64,000 nt of DNA from Algirhabdus cladophorae. GTDB taxonomy: Bacteria; Pseudomonadota; Alphaproteobacteria; Rhodobacterales; Rhodobacteraceae. Shown in pieces: positions 42,377-52,126 of this stretch. The notes beneath the pieces were generated by a model. That model ran no database searches. It was not told where the DNA came from and saw nothing but the letters and a program-made list of their open reading frames with translations. The position numbers and the translations under genes were made by a program. Where the stretch lies: the NCBI RefSeq assembly GCF_044772865.1, contig NZ_CP173029.1, positions 2,046,001-2,110,000 on the forward strand, given 5' to 3'. Every line of letters starts with the position of its first letter. Within the stretch, counting starts at the first letter, position 1.

Positions 42377-43615
42377 CTAATGCGGGGAAATGCCCCTTAA
42401 TCGTTCAGACCTGCGTCTCAGCAATTCTACAACTGTCAGCAGAAGGATCGAGATAATCACCAGAATCGTGGCGACAGCCAGAATGGTGGGGCTGATTTGT
42501 TCGCGGATGCCCGAGAACATCTGACGTGGGATCGTGCGTTGTTTCACATCCGCGACTTGCAGCACGACGACCACTTCATCAAAACTGGTGATAAAGGCAA
42601 ACAGCGCCCCAGAGATAACCCCGGGCAGGATCAGTGGCATCTGGATCTTGAAGAATGTGCGCACAGGGCCTGCGCCCATATTCGCCGCAGCCCGGGTCAG
42701 TGAATTGTCAAAGCCGACCAAAGTGGCCGTCACCGTGATGATAACAAAAGGCGTCCCCAAAACTGCGTGGGCCAGGATCAGCCCCATATAGGATTTGGCC
42801 AGCCCAACCTGGCTGTAGAAATAGAAGATGCCCGAGGCAGTGATCACAAGTGGCACAATCATCGGCGAAATCAGCAAGGCCATAATCGCACGGCGATAGG
42901 GCATCTCGTTCCGGCTGAGGCCAATAGCGGCGAGCGTGCCAAAGCCTGTGGCCAAGATGGTCGCCCAAAAGCCGATGTAGAAACTGTTTTTTACCGAACG
43001 CACCCATTGGGCGTTGTTCCACATGTCGGCCCACCAGCCGTCGATCGCCTCGGGGGCAGCCATCCCGTTCTTGAGGATGTCCCAGTACCAGCGCAGAGAA
43101 TAGCCTTCCGGGTTTAGGCTAAGCATTTCAGGCGTAAAGCTAAAGTAGGGTTGTTGGTTGAACGACAAAGGGATCAAAATGATGATCGGCGTGATCAAAA
43201 AGACAAAGATCGCGCCGCAAATGAACCGAAAAACGTAGAACCACAGCACTTGTCCTGAGGTCGCATAAGGGGGCTGCGGCAAGCGATAATCGCCCGAGTT
43301 CAGCCATTGCGCCATACCGCCCACAATCCATCCCAAGAGCCCCACAAGAAGGCCGTAAGAAAAGCTGAAAGCAACAGTGCCCAGCACCATCAATGCCAGC
43401 GCACAGGCTGCCCGCGCCATGATCTTTGACGGCAATTTAGTGGCCACAAAGGCAAGCGCAGCAAACACGACGGCGCCAATCATCAAATAGGGGACCATCC
43501 GTGCAAACTGGCCCTGGGCGCTGAGAAACCCGACTATAGCCCCAAAACCACCAGTCCAGGCAAGGGTGAACCACATCGGCGGTTGCGGTGGAATATAGCG
43601 AAATGCACCGGCCAT
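42377..43615 (-). CDS. PotC-like ABC transporter permease with extended N-terminus
   Basis: A 412-residue inner-membrane permease. The last 270 residues are a normal PotC-type permease with the EAA loop region TRAAANMGAGPVRTFFKIQM and helices such as SFYIGFWATILATGFGTLAA. The first 130 residues add three or four extra hydrophobic stretches (WFTLAWTGGFGAIVGFLSAQ, AACALALMVLGTVAFSFSYG, GLLVGLLGWIVGGMAQWLN) absent from the usual 260-280-residue PotC. The start is 4 bases after the stop of the partner permease. The substrate is probably a polyamine or other small cationic amine by family, not proven. Confidence 0.87.
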   Translation of the reverse strand: MAGAFRYIPPQPPMWFTLAWTGGFGAIVGFLSAQGQFARMVPYLMIGAVVFAALAFVATKLPSKIMARAACALALMVLGTVAFSFSYGLLVGLLGWIVGGMAQWLNSGDYRLPQPPYATSGQVLWFYVFRFICGAIFVFLITPIIILIPLSFNQQPYFSFTPEMLSLNPEGYSLRWYWDILKNGMAAPEAIDGWWADMWNNAQWVRSVKNSFYIGFWATILATGFGTLAAIGLSRNEMPYRRAIMALLISPMIVPLVITASGIFYFYSQVGLAKSYMGLILAHAVLGTPFVIITVTATLVGFDNSLTRAAANMGAGPVRTFFKIQMPLILPGVISGALFAFITSFDEVVVVLQVADVKQRTIPRQMFSGIREQISPTILAVATILVIISILLLTVVELLRRRSERLRGISPH

Positions 43616-43619
43616 AGCT

Positions 43620-44870
43620 CTATCCTAGCTTCATATTGTCGATGCCCACGATGCGATCGTAGAGCCAGAAAAGGAACAGCACAAAGACCAGCAAGACCAA
43701 TCCAAGGGCCGCTGCAAGGTTCCAATTCAGGGATCTGCGCATGTGGAAATCAATGATGTTCGAGATCATCTGACCATCTTGGCCACCAACCAAGGCCGGT
43801 GTGATGTAATAGCCAATCGCCAGAATAAAGACCAACAGCGCCCCTGCCCCGATGCCTGGAACTGATTGCGGGAAATAGACGCGCCAAAAGGCCGTTGCAT
43901 TAGTGGCCCCCATGGATTTCGCTGCGCGCACATATTGCGGCGGAATAGTTTTCATCACGGAATAGAGCGGCAAGATCATAAACGGCAGCAGGATATGCGT
44001 CATTGAAATCAGTGTGCCGGTTTTATTGTAGATCAGACTGAACCGGTCATCATCCGTCGCCAATCCAAACACCACAAAGAGATCGTTCATCACCCCTTGG
44101 GCCTGCAACATGGCAATCCAAGCGGTTGTCCGCACCAATAGCGATGTCCAAAACGGCAACAACACAAGGATCAGCAACAAGTTCGAGGACCGTGTGCTGA
44201 GCGTACTGAGCAGATAGGCCACCGGGTATCCTAAGATCAGGCAAGCCACAGTCACCACGAAGGAAATCTCGAGGGTACGTAGGAACAACTTGACATGGAT
44301 GCGACGCTCTTCGTCTTGGCGCACTATGCTGCCGTCGGCCTCTTGTTTAAAGTCCAACGCATTGGCCAAATAGCCTGTGGTGAGCGTGCGCGATGCAACC
44401 TTCATCGCCTGCCATGTTTCCAGATCGCCCCATTTTTTCTTGGTATCGATCATCGCTTCCTTGAAGGGCGCTTCCAGTTTGGCCGCGCGACGCCCCGTGG
44501 ACGTAAACAGCGAACGCGTGCCGGATAGTTCACGGTTCACACGCGTGGCAACACGGCCGATGGTGCGTTCTTCTTTGGCGATCACAATCTCGGCCACAAG
44601 GGTCGCAAACATCGCCTCGGTTGGCTCGGATGCGCCGTCCCATTCGCGCAAGACCTGCGCAGTTTCAGGCATCAAGCTGTTAAAGCGATCATCATAAACG
44701 CCTTGGGACAGCAGGGTCAAAATGGGCAAAATAAAACTGACAATGATGAAGGCCAACAGAGGCGAAACCAGTAAAAAGGCGCGCATCCGGCTTTGAAACA
44801 AAGCTTGGCGCAACTTCTTTTTAATCGGGGTGCCGTCAGCGGCCAGAATGGGGCCAGATACATCTGCCAT
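43620..44870 (-). CDS. PotB-like ABC transporter permease with large periplasmic insertion
   Basis: A 416-residue permease. The C-terminal two thirds is a standard PotB-type domain with the EAA loop VRAAKSMGATNATAFWRVYF and six helices. Between the first helix (FLLVSPLLAFIIVSFILPIL) and the rest lies a hydrophilic insertion of about 140 residues (from SQGVYDDRF to EERRIHVKLF) not found in enterobacterial PotB. The insertion should face the periplasm, where it might contact the binding protein. It lies between the binding-protein gene and the second permease gene. Confidence 0.87.
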   Translation of the reverse strand: MADVSGPILAADGTPIKKKLRQALFQSRMRAFLLVSPLLAFIIVSFILPILTLLSQGVYDDRFNSLMPETAQVLREWDGASEPTEAMFATLVAEIVIAKEERTIGRVATRVNRELSGTRSLFTSTGRRAAKLEAPFKEAMIDTKKKWGDLETWQAMKVASRTLTTGYLANALDFKQEADGSIVRQDEERRIHVKLFLRTLEISFVVTVACLILGYPVAYLLSTLSTRSSNLLLILVLLPFWTSLLVRTTAWIAMLQAQGVMNDLFVVFGLATDDDRFSLIYNKTGTLISMTHILLPFMILPLYSVMKTIPPQYVRAAKSMGATNATAFWRVYFPQSVPGIGAGALLVFILAIGYYITPALVGGQDGQMISNIIDFHMRRSLNWNLAAALGLVLLVFVLFLFWLYDRIVGIDNMKLG

Positions 44871-44903
44871 GGGTCACCAAAATCAGTGGAAATTCAGAGG
44901 GTT

Positions 44904-44930
44904 GGGCGGGACACATCATGTCCCCCGCCC
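44904..44930 (-). promoter_or_regulatory. Hairpin between binding-protein and permease genes
   Basis: GGGCGGGACA and TGTCCCCCGCCC can pair (one bulged base) in the 79-base gap after the binding-protein stop. No T-tract follows on the minus strand. Such hairpins often protect the binding-protein message so that it is made in excess over the permeases. Confidence 0.6.
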
Positions 44931-44949
44931 TATGATCATCAAAGGATGA

Positions 44950-46017
44950 TTAGTTGGCCAACCAAGCGTTGAAACGCTCGTTCAGCTCGTCTTGGTTGTC
45001 GGCCCAGAACTCAAAACCGTTGACCAAAGCGTTGCCAAGGTTGGCTTCGGCTGTTGGCATATGCTCGGCCATTGGTGTTTTGCCGTCATTGTACAAACCG
45101 ACCAATGGGCCAGACGACTTACGGGCAGGACCGTAGGAAATCCAGGATGCCTGATCTGCCAGACGCTGTGTGTCTGTCGAAAATGCAACAAAGTCCAACG
45201 CAGCTTCCATGTTCTTTGCGCCTTTTGGGATCACCCAAAGGTCAAAGTCCAAGATCTGGCCGTCCCAGTTCACTTCAAACGGCTGACCTTCGCCTGCAGC
45301 CGCGTTAAAGATACGACCGTTATAGGCTGTGGTCATAACCACTTCGCCATCCGCCAACAATTGGGGTGGCTGCGCGCCAGCTTCCCACCAGACGACATCA
45401 TTTTTGATGGTGTCCATTTTCGCAAATGCGCGATCAACGCCTTCGTCCGTTTCCAGCATGGCATAGACTTCATCCGCAGGCACGCCGTCGGCCATCAGAG
45501 CCATTTCAAGGTTGGCTTTTGGGTTCTTACGCAAGCCACGCTTGCCCGGGAATTTCGCAAGGTCGTAGAAGTCAGCAATGCCGCTAACGCCTGTGGTTTT
45601 CTCTGTATTATAGGCAAAAACTGTGGACCAAACGATGTTGGCAACAGCACATTCCAGCAGCGAGCCATCGATAAAATCTTCGGCCGCAGCAGTGCCGTCT
45701 GGAGCAGCTGGCAGGATCGAGTGATCAATCGGCTCAAGCAGGCCTTCGTCGCAACCGCGAACGGCGTCGGACATTTCCACATCGAGCACATCCCATGTGA
45801 CGTTGCCGGCTTCAACCTGGGCTTTCACCTCGGCCAGACCACCATTGTAGTCCTCAGAGATGATGGTTTTGCCTGTCTCGGCCATCCAAGGCTTGTGATA
45901 AGCCTCAACCTGCGACTTTGTGTAAGCGCCGCCCCAAGAAACGACGGTCAGGTCTTCGGCAGCCGCCGTAAACGCAACGCCGCATAGGGCTGTTGTCATA
46001 ATAAGTGTCTTTTTCAT
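44950..46017 (-). CDS. PotD-like periplasmic substrate-binding protein
   Basis: A 355-residue binding protein with a cleavable signal peptide (MKKTLIMTTALCGVAFTAAA, mature from about EDLTVVSWGGAY). Segments such as TVVSWGGAYTKSQVEAYHKP, NIVWSTVFAYNTEK and MTTAYNGRIFNAA are those of the spermidine/putrescine-type family 1 binding proteins. It is preceded by a GGGAGAACACTC ribosome-binding site, stronger than those of the permeases. It delivers the substrate to the two permeases encoded downstream. Confidence 0.88.
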   Translation of the reverse strand: MKKTLIMTTALCGVAFTAAAEDLTVVSWGGAYTKSQVEAYHKPWMAETGKTIISEDYNGGLAEVKAQVEAGNVTWDVLDVEMSDAVRGCDEGLLEPIDHSILPAAPDGTAAAEDFIDGSLLECAVANIVWSTVFAYNTEKTTGVSGIADFYDLAKFPGKRGLRKNPKANLEMALMADGVPADEVYAMLETDEGVDRAFAKMDTIKNDVVWWEAGAQPPQLLADGEVVMTTAYNGRIFNAAAGEGQPFEVNWDGQILDFDLWVIPKGAKNMEAALDFVAFSTDTQRLADQASWISYGPARKSSGPLVGLYNDGKTPMAEHMPTAEANLGNALVNGFEFWADNQDELNERFNAWLAN

Positions 46018-46098
46018 TTGAGTGTTCTCCCATTTTCGAACTTTTAAGACGGCAAGGTTGTCCTTGCTCTGGTTTGGTTTCGTCCCTCGCCCCCTGAA

Positions 46099-47193
46099 CT
46101 ACAGGGGGTCAAGCGCACGGGCATCGTCCGGGGACCATGTCACGCGCGTTTGTTCGCCCACCACAAGATGTTTGTGGCCAGCGGCGTTTGGCACTTTCAC
46201 GATAAACTCGTCATTGCCGTGCACAGTAAGGCGACACCGAATGTGGTCACCTAAATAGATTAACTCTTTAACGTCGGCTGTAGTGGTGTTGGGCCCGTCT
46301 TCGGCCGCAATTTCGATGCGTTCAGGCCGCACCGAAATCAGTGTCTCGCTGCCCACGTCACCGCAATTCACCGCCAAAGCCGTGCAGGTCTTGCCCGATG
46401 GCAGCTCCACAACAACATGGTTGCCAGACTTTGATTTCACGGTCCCGCTAAGCTTGTTATTTTCGCCAATGAACTGCGCAACAAAGCTGTTTTCAGGCCG
46501 CTCGTACAAATCATCAGGCGGGGCCAATTGCTGGATGCGACCGTCGTCGAACACAGCCACACGATCGGACATCGTCAGGGCCTCCGATTGGTCATGGGTC
46601 ACATAAACCACAGTGATTCCAAGGCTTTCGTGCAGATGCTTAATCTCGTATTGCATGTGCTCGCGCAATTGCTTGTCCAGCGCGCCCAATGGTTCGTCCA
46701 TCAAAACCAGCTCAGGATCAAAGACCAAGGCACGGGCCAACGCGATTCGTTGCTGCTGCCCGCCCGAAAGCTGAACAGGGCGCCGGTTTCCAAACTCGCC
46801 CATCTGCACCATATCCAGCGCGCGTTTGACCTTTGCCTCGCGGTCGGATTTACCCATTTTGCGCACTTCCAACGGAAACGATAGGTTCTCTGCAACAGTC
46901 ATGTGGGGGAAAAGCGCGTAGTTTTGGAACACCATGCCAATGCCGCGCTTGTGGGGTGGGATGTTGTTAATTTCGCGCCCGTCAAGGCGGATTTCACCGT
47001 GGGTTGCGGTCTCGAACCCTGCCAGCATCATCAGGCAGGTCGTCTTGCCCGACCCTGACGGCCCAAGCATGGTCAGAAACTCGCCCTTTGGTAAGGACAG
47101 GTTCAGGTCTTTGACGACCAATGCCTCGCCATCGTAACTTTTTTGCACATGGTCGAATTCGACAAATGCGTCCGCAGATTTTGCTGTGGTCAA
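46099..47193 (-). CDS. PotA-like ABC transporter ATP-binding protein
   Basis: A 364-residue ATPase. Walker A is GPSGSGKTTCLMML, the signature motif LSGGQQQRIALARAL, Walker B ELVLMDEPLGALD, and the H-loop THDQSEAL; residues after about 250 form the TOBE regulatory domain (SVRPERIEIAAEDG). It powers uptake by the PotBCD-like system and is the first gene of the unit. Its TAG stop lies in the loop of a small hairpin CCCCCTG-AACTA-CAGGGGG (46090-46108). Confidence 0.93.
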   Translation of the reverse strand: MTTAKSADAFVEFDHVQKSYDGEALVVKDLNLSLPKGEFLTMLGPSGSGKTTCLMMLAGFETATHGEIRLDGREINNIPPHKRGIGMVFQNYALFPHMTVAENLSFPLEVRKMGKSDREAKVKRALDMVQMGEFGNRRPVQLSGGQQQRIALARALVFDPELVLMDEPLGALDKQLREHMQYEIKHLHESLGITVVYVTHDQSEALTMSDRVAVFDDGRIQQLAPPDDLYERPENSFVAQFIGENNKLSGTVKSKSGNHVVVELPSGKTCTALAVNCGDVGSETLISVRPERIEIAAEDGPNTTTADVKELIYLGDHIRCRLTVHGNDEFIVKVPNAAGHKHLVVGEQTRVTWSPDDARALDPL

Positions 47194-47385
47194 ATTGACC
47201 CCCCGAAGTATATTTCGACCCTTTTGTCAGGGCTTACGAAAGTTAAGCAATTCGCGGAAGCGGATGCAACCATTCTTGTCAACGAGCAGGAAAATAAGTT
47301 TAATGACGCGAAACAGATCTGTTTTGAGGCGGTTCGACTTGCGAACGCTTGTAAATTAGTCGTTTGGAGTTTCTTGGCGCGGCAA

Positions 47386-47697
47386 TCAGTGGGTCCAAGC
47401 GCCCCGTCGGTTGGTCGCAAAATTCTCGCCATAGCCGCCAGCGCGAATGTTTGCTTTACGCTTTTTGGGCTCTTGCACGACCACGGATATGTCATGTTCG
47501 CGGGCGTAGTCCACTGCAGCAGATTTACTATCAAACTGCAGGCGTACTTGACTTTGGGTATCTGACGACGTGGTCCATCCCATCAAGGGATCAACAGCGC
47601 GGGCGGTCTCAGGCGCATATTCCAACACCCAATGATGCGTCTTCGCAGCCCCTGAGGACATTGCAGTTTTCGCTGGCTGATAGATTCTGGCGCGCAT
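47386..47697 (-). CDS. NDUFS4-like complex I accessory protein (ETC complex I subunit family)
   Basis: A 103-residue protein, MRARIYQPAKTAMSSGAAKT and onward, with HHWVLEYAPETARAVDPLMG and WTTSSDTQSQVRLQFDSKSA. This is the conserved region of the mitochondrial NDUFS4 (18-21 kDa) family, found as a supernumerary NADH dehydrogenase subunit in alphaproteobacteria. It probably helps stabilise the peripheral arm of respiratory complex I. No other complex I gene is in the window, as is usual for this orphan gene. Confidence 0.88.
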   Translation of the reverse strand: MRARIYQPAKTAMSSGAAKTHHWVLEYAPETARAVDPLMGWTTSSDTQSQVRLQFDSKSAAVDYAREHDISVVVQEPKKRKANIRAGGYGENFATNRRGAWTH

Positions 47698-47977
47698 GTT
47701 CGACCCTCCGGTTATGTCGTCTATATCGTCTTTTTCAGTGACATAAACAAGACCTGTTTAGCGGCCCTCACCTGCCACTGGTCCAGTGAAAAGTAGTTCT
47801 AACAAAGATAAAATTGTTATTGATTTTGGGCAGCTTGATTTGAGGGCCATTAATCAACTGAAAACCCTATGGGGGTACACCCTTGGCGAAACGCGGGCAA
47901 AACCCTCTGCTTGGCCCGCAGCAAAATTCTAATTTCGCCCCAATGCGCCCAGGCCGCTCAATCATCAGGAACGTTAC

Positions 47978-49777
47978 ATGGAAACAGTTGCCAAATTAGG
48001 TGTTTTTCGGGGGTTATTTAGCTCTGTCTTTGTCAAGTTAACGGCCCTGATTGCTCTCACATCTGTTGCCATGGTCATAACCATGGTTTGGCTGTTGCAG
48101 GCCACGACTGCCAAAATTGCCAGCCAGGGTGTTTTGGTTTTGGCTGAGGAGATTACGTCGACCTTGGCCAGCCAAGTTGGTGGCGCAATTCGTTTTGGCA
48201 ACAGCGCGGATCTTGAACGCAATTTAACATTGGTTTTGGATCGGTCTGAAGGGATGGCCCAATATGCATTTGTCGTAGATATTGATGGCAATGTTTTGGC
48301 GACAGCTGGTGCGTCGGAGGTTGGCATCCAAGACATCGAATTCCTAGCATCCGTGGCAATGCAAACGGCAGAATATTCTTACACAAACGATGGTCTTTAT
48401 GCAGCGTCACCAGTTTTATTTGGCAACACTGATCCACAGGTAATTGGCGCTGTTGCGATGATCTGGACCGCGGACGAAGCCAAAGCCTTTGCAACAGAAC
48501 AAAAAAATATCGCCGCGTTCACAAGCTTGGGGATTTTGGCCGTCTTGCTTGTCATCAGCGCATTGATATTGCGGCAATTTATAGCAAAGCCACTGGAACG
48601 GGTCAGTAGCTTGGTCGCAGATCTTGAGGAAAAGAACTTTTCCGTCGACATCAAACCCTCGAAACGGCGCGATGAAATTGGATTGATCATGACGCATCTG
48701 GCATCGCTCAAGGGGGCGTTGCACTCAGCGGAACAGGATCGCGAAGACGTAAAACGCGCCCAGCAACAACAAGACGAAGTTGTCAGCATCCTGACTGACG
48801 GATTGCAGGCACTCGCCAACGGCGACTTGTCGGAAACGATCAATACACCATTTCCCGAGGACTACGAGGACCTGCGCAATAACTACAACACGACCATCGC
48901 GTCACTCAGCAAGACAATCGTTGCCGTGATAAACAGCGCCAGCACGATACGGGACGGTGCAATCGAAATCAGCCAATCGTCTGATGATTTATCTCAGCGC
49001 ACTGAAACTCAAGCTGCCACGCTAGAAGAAACCGCAGCGGCCTTGGAAGAAATGACCGCAAGCGTCAAATCCGCAGCGTCCGGTGCAAAAGAAGTCGAAA
49101 ACATTGCCACCAAAGCAATTGGCACTGCGGAAGATGGCCAAGGTGTGGTCAGATCGGCGGTGGTCGCTATGGCAGAAATAGAGGAAAGTTCGAATAAAAT
49201 CGGGCAGATCATTTCTGTGATCGACGACATCGCCTTTCAAACCAACTTGCTGGCGCTAAACGCCGGCGTGGAAGCTGCGCGTGCAGGCGAGGCAGGTCGC
49301 GGATTTGCAGTTGTAGCCTCAGAGGTGCGGGCACTGGCCCAACGATCTTCAGATGCCGCAAAAGAGATCAAGACACTCATCCATGACAGCTCGCTACAAG
49401 TCGGTCAGGGCGTCAAGCTGGTAGATCAAGCCGGCGATGAATTGCAAAAAATTGTGTCTAGCGTGGAAAACATAGCGACGCTCATTGGGAATATGGCCGA
49501 AGGATCAACAGAACAGTCTTCGGGCATTAGTGAAATTAACCTTGGCGTCAATCATCTGGATCAAGTCACGCAACAAAACGCCGCCATGGTTCAAGAAGCA
49601 ACAGCGGCTTGTTTCGCGTTAAACACAGACGCACAGCAATTAGCACAGTTGGTCGCGCGTTTTAACACAGGATCGTCAAGCGACGTGGATCCAGTCGATT
49701 GGACAAACGATCCCGAAGGACCGGAAGACTTCGTTGAATTGGAAGAGTCCGACGTACAGCATCCGCAGGCCGTGTAA
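47978..49777 (+). CDS. Methyl-accepting chemotaxis protein
   Basis: A 599-residue membrane chemoreceptor. TM1 is at about 20-42 (LTALIALTSVAMVITMVWLL), a periplasmic sensor of about 135 residues follows, TM2 is near 178-198 (TSLGILAVLLVISALILRQF), then HAMP (KPLERVSSLVADLEEKNFSV) and the signalling coiled coil. The tip is intact (FQTNLLALNAGVEAARAGEA, GRGFAVVASEVRALAQRSSD). The C-terminus is acidic and ends VQHPQAV without a clear CheR-binding pentapeptide. The ligand is unknown. It stands alone with its own upstream region of about 280 bases, in which no other gene was seen. Confidence 0.93.
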   Translation: METVAKLGVFRGLFSSVFVKLTALIALTSVAMVITMVWLLQATTAKIASQGVLVLAEEITSTLASQVGGAIRFGNSADLERNLTLVLDRSEGMAQYAFVVDIDGNVLATAGASEVGIQDIEFLASVAMQTAEYSYTNDGLYAASPVLFGNTDPQVIGAVAMIWTADEAKAFATEQKNIAAFTSLGILAVLLVISALILRQFIAKPLERVSSLVADLEEKNFSVDIKPSKRRDEIGLIMTHLASLKGALHSAEQDREDVKRAQQQQDEVVSILTDGLQALANGDLSETINTPFPEDYEDLRNNYNTTIASLSKTIVAVINSASTIRDGAIEISQSSDDLSQRTETQAATLEETAAALEEMTASVKSAASGAKEVENIATKAIGTAEDGQGVVRSAVVAMAEIEESSNKIGQIISVIDDIAFQTNLLALNAGVEAARAGEAGRGFAVVASEVRALAQRSSDAAKEIKTLIHDSSLQVGQGVKLVDQAGDELQKIVSSVENIATLIGNMAEGSTEQSSGISEINLGVNHLDQVTQQNAAMVQEATAACFALNTDAQQLAQLVARFNTGSSSDVDPVDWTNDPEGPEDFVELEESDVQHPQAV

Positions 49778-49882
49778 CTCCATTGCTCACCTCGTCATTG
49801 CGCAAAGCTGACCTAGCTATTAGCTAAAGCTTGGCACGACCCTTTGGGTAACGGCCAATATGTCCAGCGCAAGAGGTCAAAG

Positions 49883-52072
49883 ATGAGCAGCCAAGCCGAG
49901 GTTTATCTCAACAGTCCAGCCCCAGACGTCCGCACTCGCGAAAAATTAGAAGGGGGCATTGCGTTCAACCTTCACACGGAATTTGAACCAGCAGGCGATC
50001 AACCAACGGCCATCCAGGAACTGTCACAAGGCGTGATCGATGGCGAGCAAAACCAAGTATTGCTGGGCGCCACCGGGACAGGCAAAACCTATACGATGGC
50101 GAAAATCATCGAAAGAACCCAGCGCCCTGCCATTATACTTGCCCCAAACAAGACGCTTGCCGCCCAACTCTATGGCGAATTTAAAGGGTTCTTCCCGGAC
50201 AACGCGGTTGAGTATTTCGTCAGCTATTATGATTACTATCAACCCGAGGCCTATGTCGCCCGCAGCGACACCTACATTGAAAAAGAAAGCCAGATAAACG
50301 AACAAATCGATCGCATGCGACACTCGGCAACCCGCGCCCTTTTGGAACGGGATGATGTGATTATCGTAGCATCAGTCAGTTGCATTTACGGCATTGGCAG
50401 CGTCGAAACCTATGGGGCGATGACGCAGGATCTTTATACCGGCACCGAATACGATCAGCGCAAAGTCATGGCTGATCTGGTGGCCCAGCAATATCGCCGC
50501 AACGACGCAGCCTTCCAGCGCGGCAGCTTTCGGGTGCGCGGTGACAGCCTTGAAATTTTCCCTGCGCACATGGAAGATCGCGCTTGGCGTCTGTCCTTTT
50601 TCGGAGAAGAACTGGAAAGCATCACTGAATTTGATCCGCTCACAGGGGAAAAGACAGACACATTCGAACGTATCAGAATCTATGCAAACTCGCACTATGT
50701 GACCCCAAAACCAACGATGCAGCAGGCGGTTATAAGCATCAAAAAAGAATTGCGGATCCGGCTAGATCAATTGGTCGCAGATGGAAAATTATTGGAAGCG
50801 CAGCGCTTAGAACAGCGCACAAATTTCGATATTGAAATGTTAGAGGCCACCGGTGTGTGTAACGGAATCGAAAACTATAGCCGGTATTTGACGGGCCGCG
50901 CGCCGGGCGAGCCGCCACCTACACTTTTCGAGTTCATCCCTGACCACGCCATTGTCTTTGCGGACGAAAGTCATGTTAGCGTGCCGCAAATTGGTGGCAT
51001 GTACAAAGGGGACTATCGACGCAAATTCACACTGGCTGAACACGGCTTTCGCCTGCCCAGTTGCATGGACAATCGTCCATTGAAATTCGAAGAATGGGAT
51101 GCAATGCGCCCGCAGTCGGTCTTTGTTTCAGCCACCCCTGCCTCGTGGGAAATTGAACAAACCGGCGGCGTATTTACTGAACAAGTCATCCGACCAACAG
51201 GTCTGCTGGACCCTGAGGTCGAGATCAGACCAGTCGACATGCAGGTCGATGATTTGCTGGATGAGGTCCGGAAAGTGTCCCAAATGGGGATGCGTACGCT
51301 TGTTACGACTTTGACCAAACGGATGGCCGAAGATTTGACCGAATACATGCACGAGCAAGGCATTCGGGTCCGGTATATGCACTCGGACATCGACACAATC
51401 GAACGGATCGAAATCCTGCGTGACCTCCGGCTGGGCGCGTTTGATGTTTTGATCGGCATTAACCTTCTGCGTGAGGGTTTGGACATTCCGGAATGCGGGT
51501 TGGTGGCCATTTTGGACGCTGACAAAGAGGGTTTTCTTAGATCCGAGACCAGTTTGGTTCAAACCATTGGGCGTGCGGCCCGAAATGCGGAAGGCCGCGT
51601 TATCATGTATGCGGATAAGATCACCGGCAGTATGGAACGTGCCTTGGGCGAGACCAACCGCCGTCGTGAAAAACAAATCGCCTATAACGAAAAGCATGGC
51701 ATTACCCCTGCGACCGTTAAAAAGAACGTCGAAGACATTTTGCAAGGCCTCTACAAAGGAGATACGGATCAATCGCGTATCACCGCCAAAGTTGAAAAGC
51801 CGATGGTCGGGGCCAACCTTCAGGCCCATTTGGACGGGTTGCGCATTGAAATGCGAAAAGCCGCGGAAAACCTTGAGTTTGAAGAAGCAGCCCGCCTACG
51901 CGATGAGGTAAAGCGTCTGGAAACCGTTGAATTGGCAGTCTCTGACGACCCTCTGGCGCGGCAACAATCCATCGAAAAGGCCGTGGATGACGCCCAAAAA
52001 GCGGGCGGTCGCAGCACAGCGGGGCGCGGTGGGACTCGCAGTTACAGAGGCAAAAGCCAGAAGAAGTTTTAA
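49883..52072 (+). CDS. uvrB: Excinuclease ABC subunit B
   Basis: A 729-residue nucleotide excision repair helicase. Motifs: GATGTGKTYTMA (Walker A), the beta-hairpin region YYDYYQPEAYVARSDTYIEK, the DEAD-box-like VFADESHVSVPQ, helicase motifs GINLLREGLDIPE and QTIGRAARN, and the C-terminal UVR domain (MRKAAENLEFEEAARLRDEV). A short Gly/Arg/Lys-rich tail follows. The start MSSQAEVYL at 49883 has AAGAGG upstream and matches alphaproteobacterial UvrB. No clear GTTC-N7-GTTC type SOS box was seen upstream. Confidence 0.96.
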   Translation: MSSQAEVYLNSPAPDVRTREKLEGGIAFNLHTEFEPAGDQPTAIQELSQGVIDGEQNQVLLGATGTGKTYTMAKIIERTQRPAIILAPNKTLAAQLYGEFKGFFPDNAVEYFVSYYDYYQPEAYVARSDTYIEKESQINEQIDRMRHSATRALLERDDVIIVASVSCIYGIGSVETYGAMTQDLYTGTEYDQRKVMADLVAQQYRRNDAAFQRGSFRVRGDSLEIFPAHMEDRAWRLSFFGEELESITEFDPLTGEKTDTFERIRIYANSHYVTPKPTMQQAVISIKKELRIRLDQLVADGKLLEAQRLEQRTNFDIEMLEATGVCNGIENYSRYLTGRAPGEPPPTLFEFIPDHAIVFADESHVSVPQIGGMYKGDYRRKFTLAEHGFRLPSCMDNRPLKFEEWDAMRPQSVFVSATPASWEIEQTGGVFTEQVIRPTGLLDPEVEIRPVDMQVDDLLDEVRKVSQMGMRTLVTTLTKRMAEDLTEYMHEQGIRVRYMHSDIDTIERIEILRDLRLGAFDVLIGINLLREGLDIPECGLVAILDADKEGFLRSETSLVQTIGRAARNAEGRVIMYADKITGSMERALGETNRRREKQIAYNEKHGITPATVKKNVEDILQGLYKGDTDQSRITAKVEKPMVGANLQAHLDGLRIEMRKAAENLEFEEAARLRDEVKRLETVELAVSDDPLARQQSIEKAVDDAQKAGGRSTAGRGGTRSYRGKSQKKF

Positions 52073-52126
52073 GGGTAGCACCGGCATTTTAGGCTTTTGT
52101 TAACTTTAACAAGGCCTCTATCTAAT

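Noticed and set aside
49778..49882. SOS (LexA) box upstream of uvrB
   Set aside because: No GTTC-N7-GTTC type pair, the alphaproteobacterial form, is present in the upstream gap.
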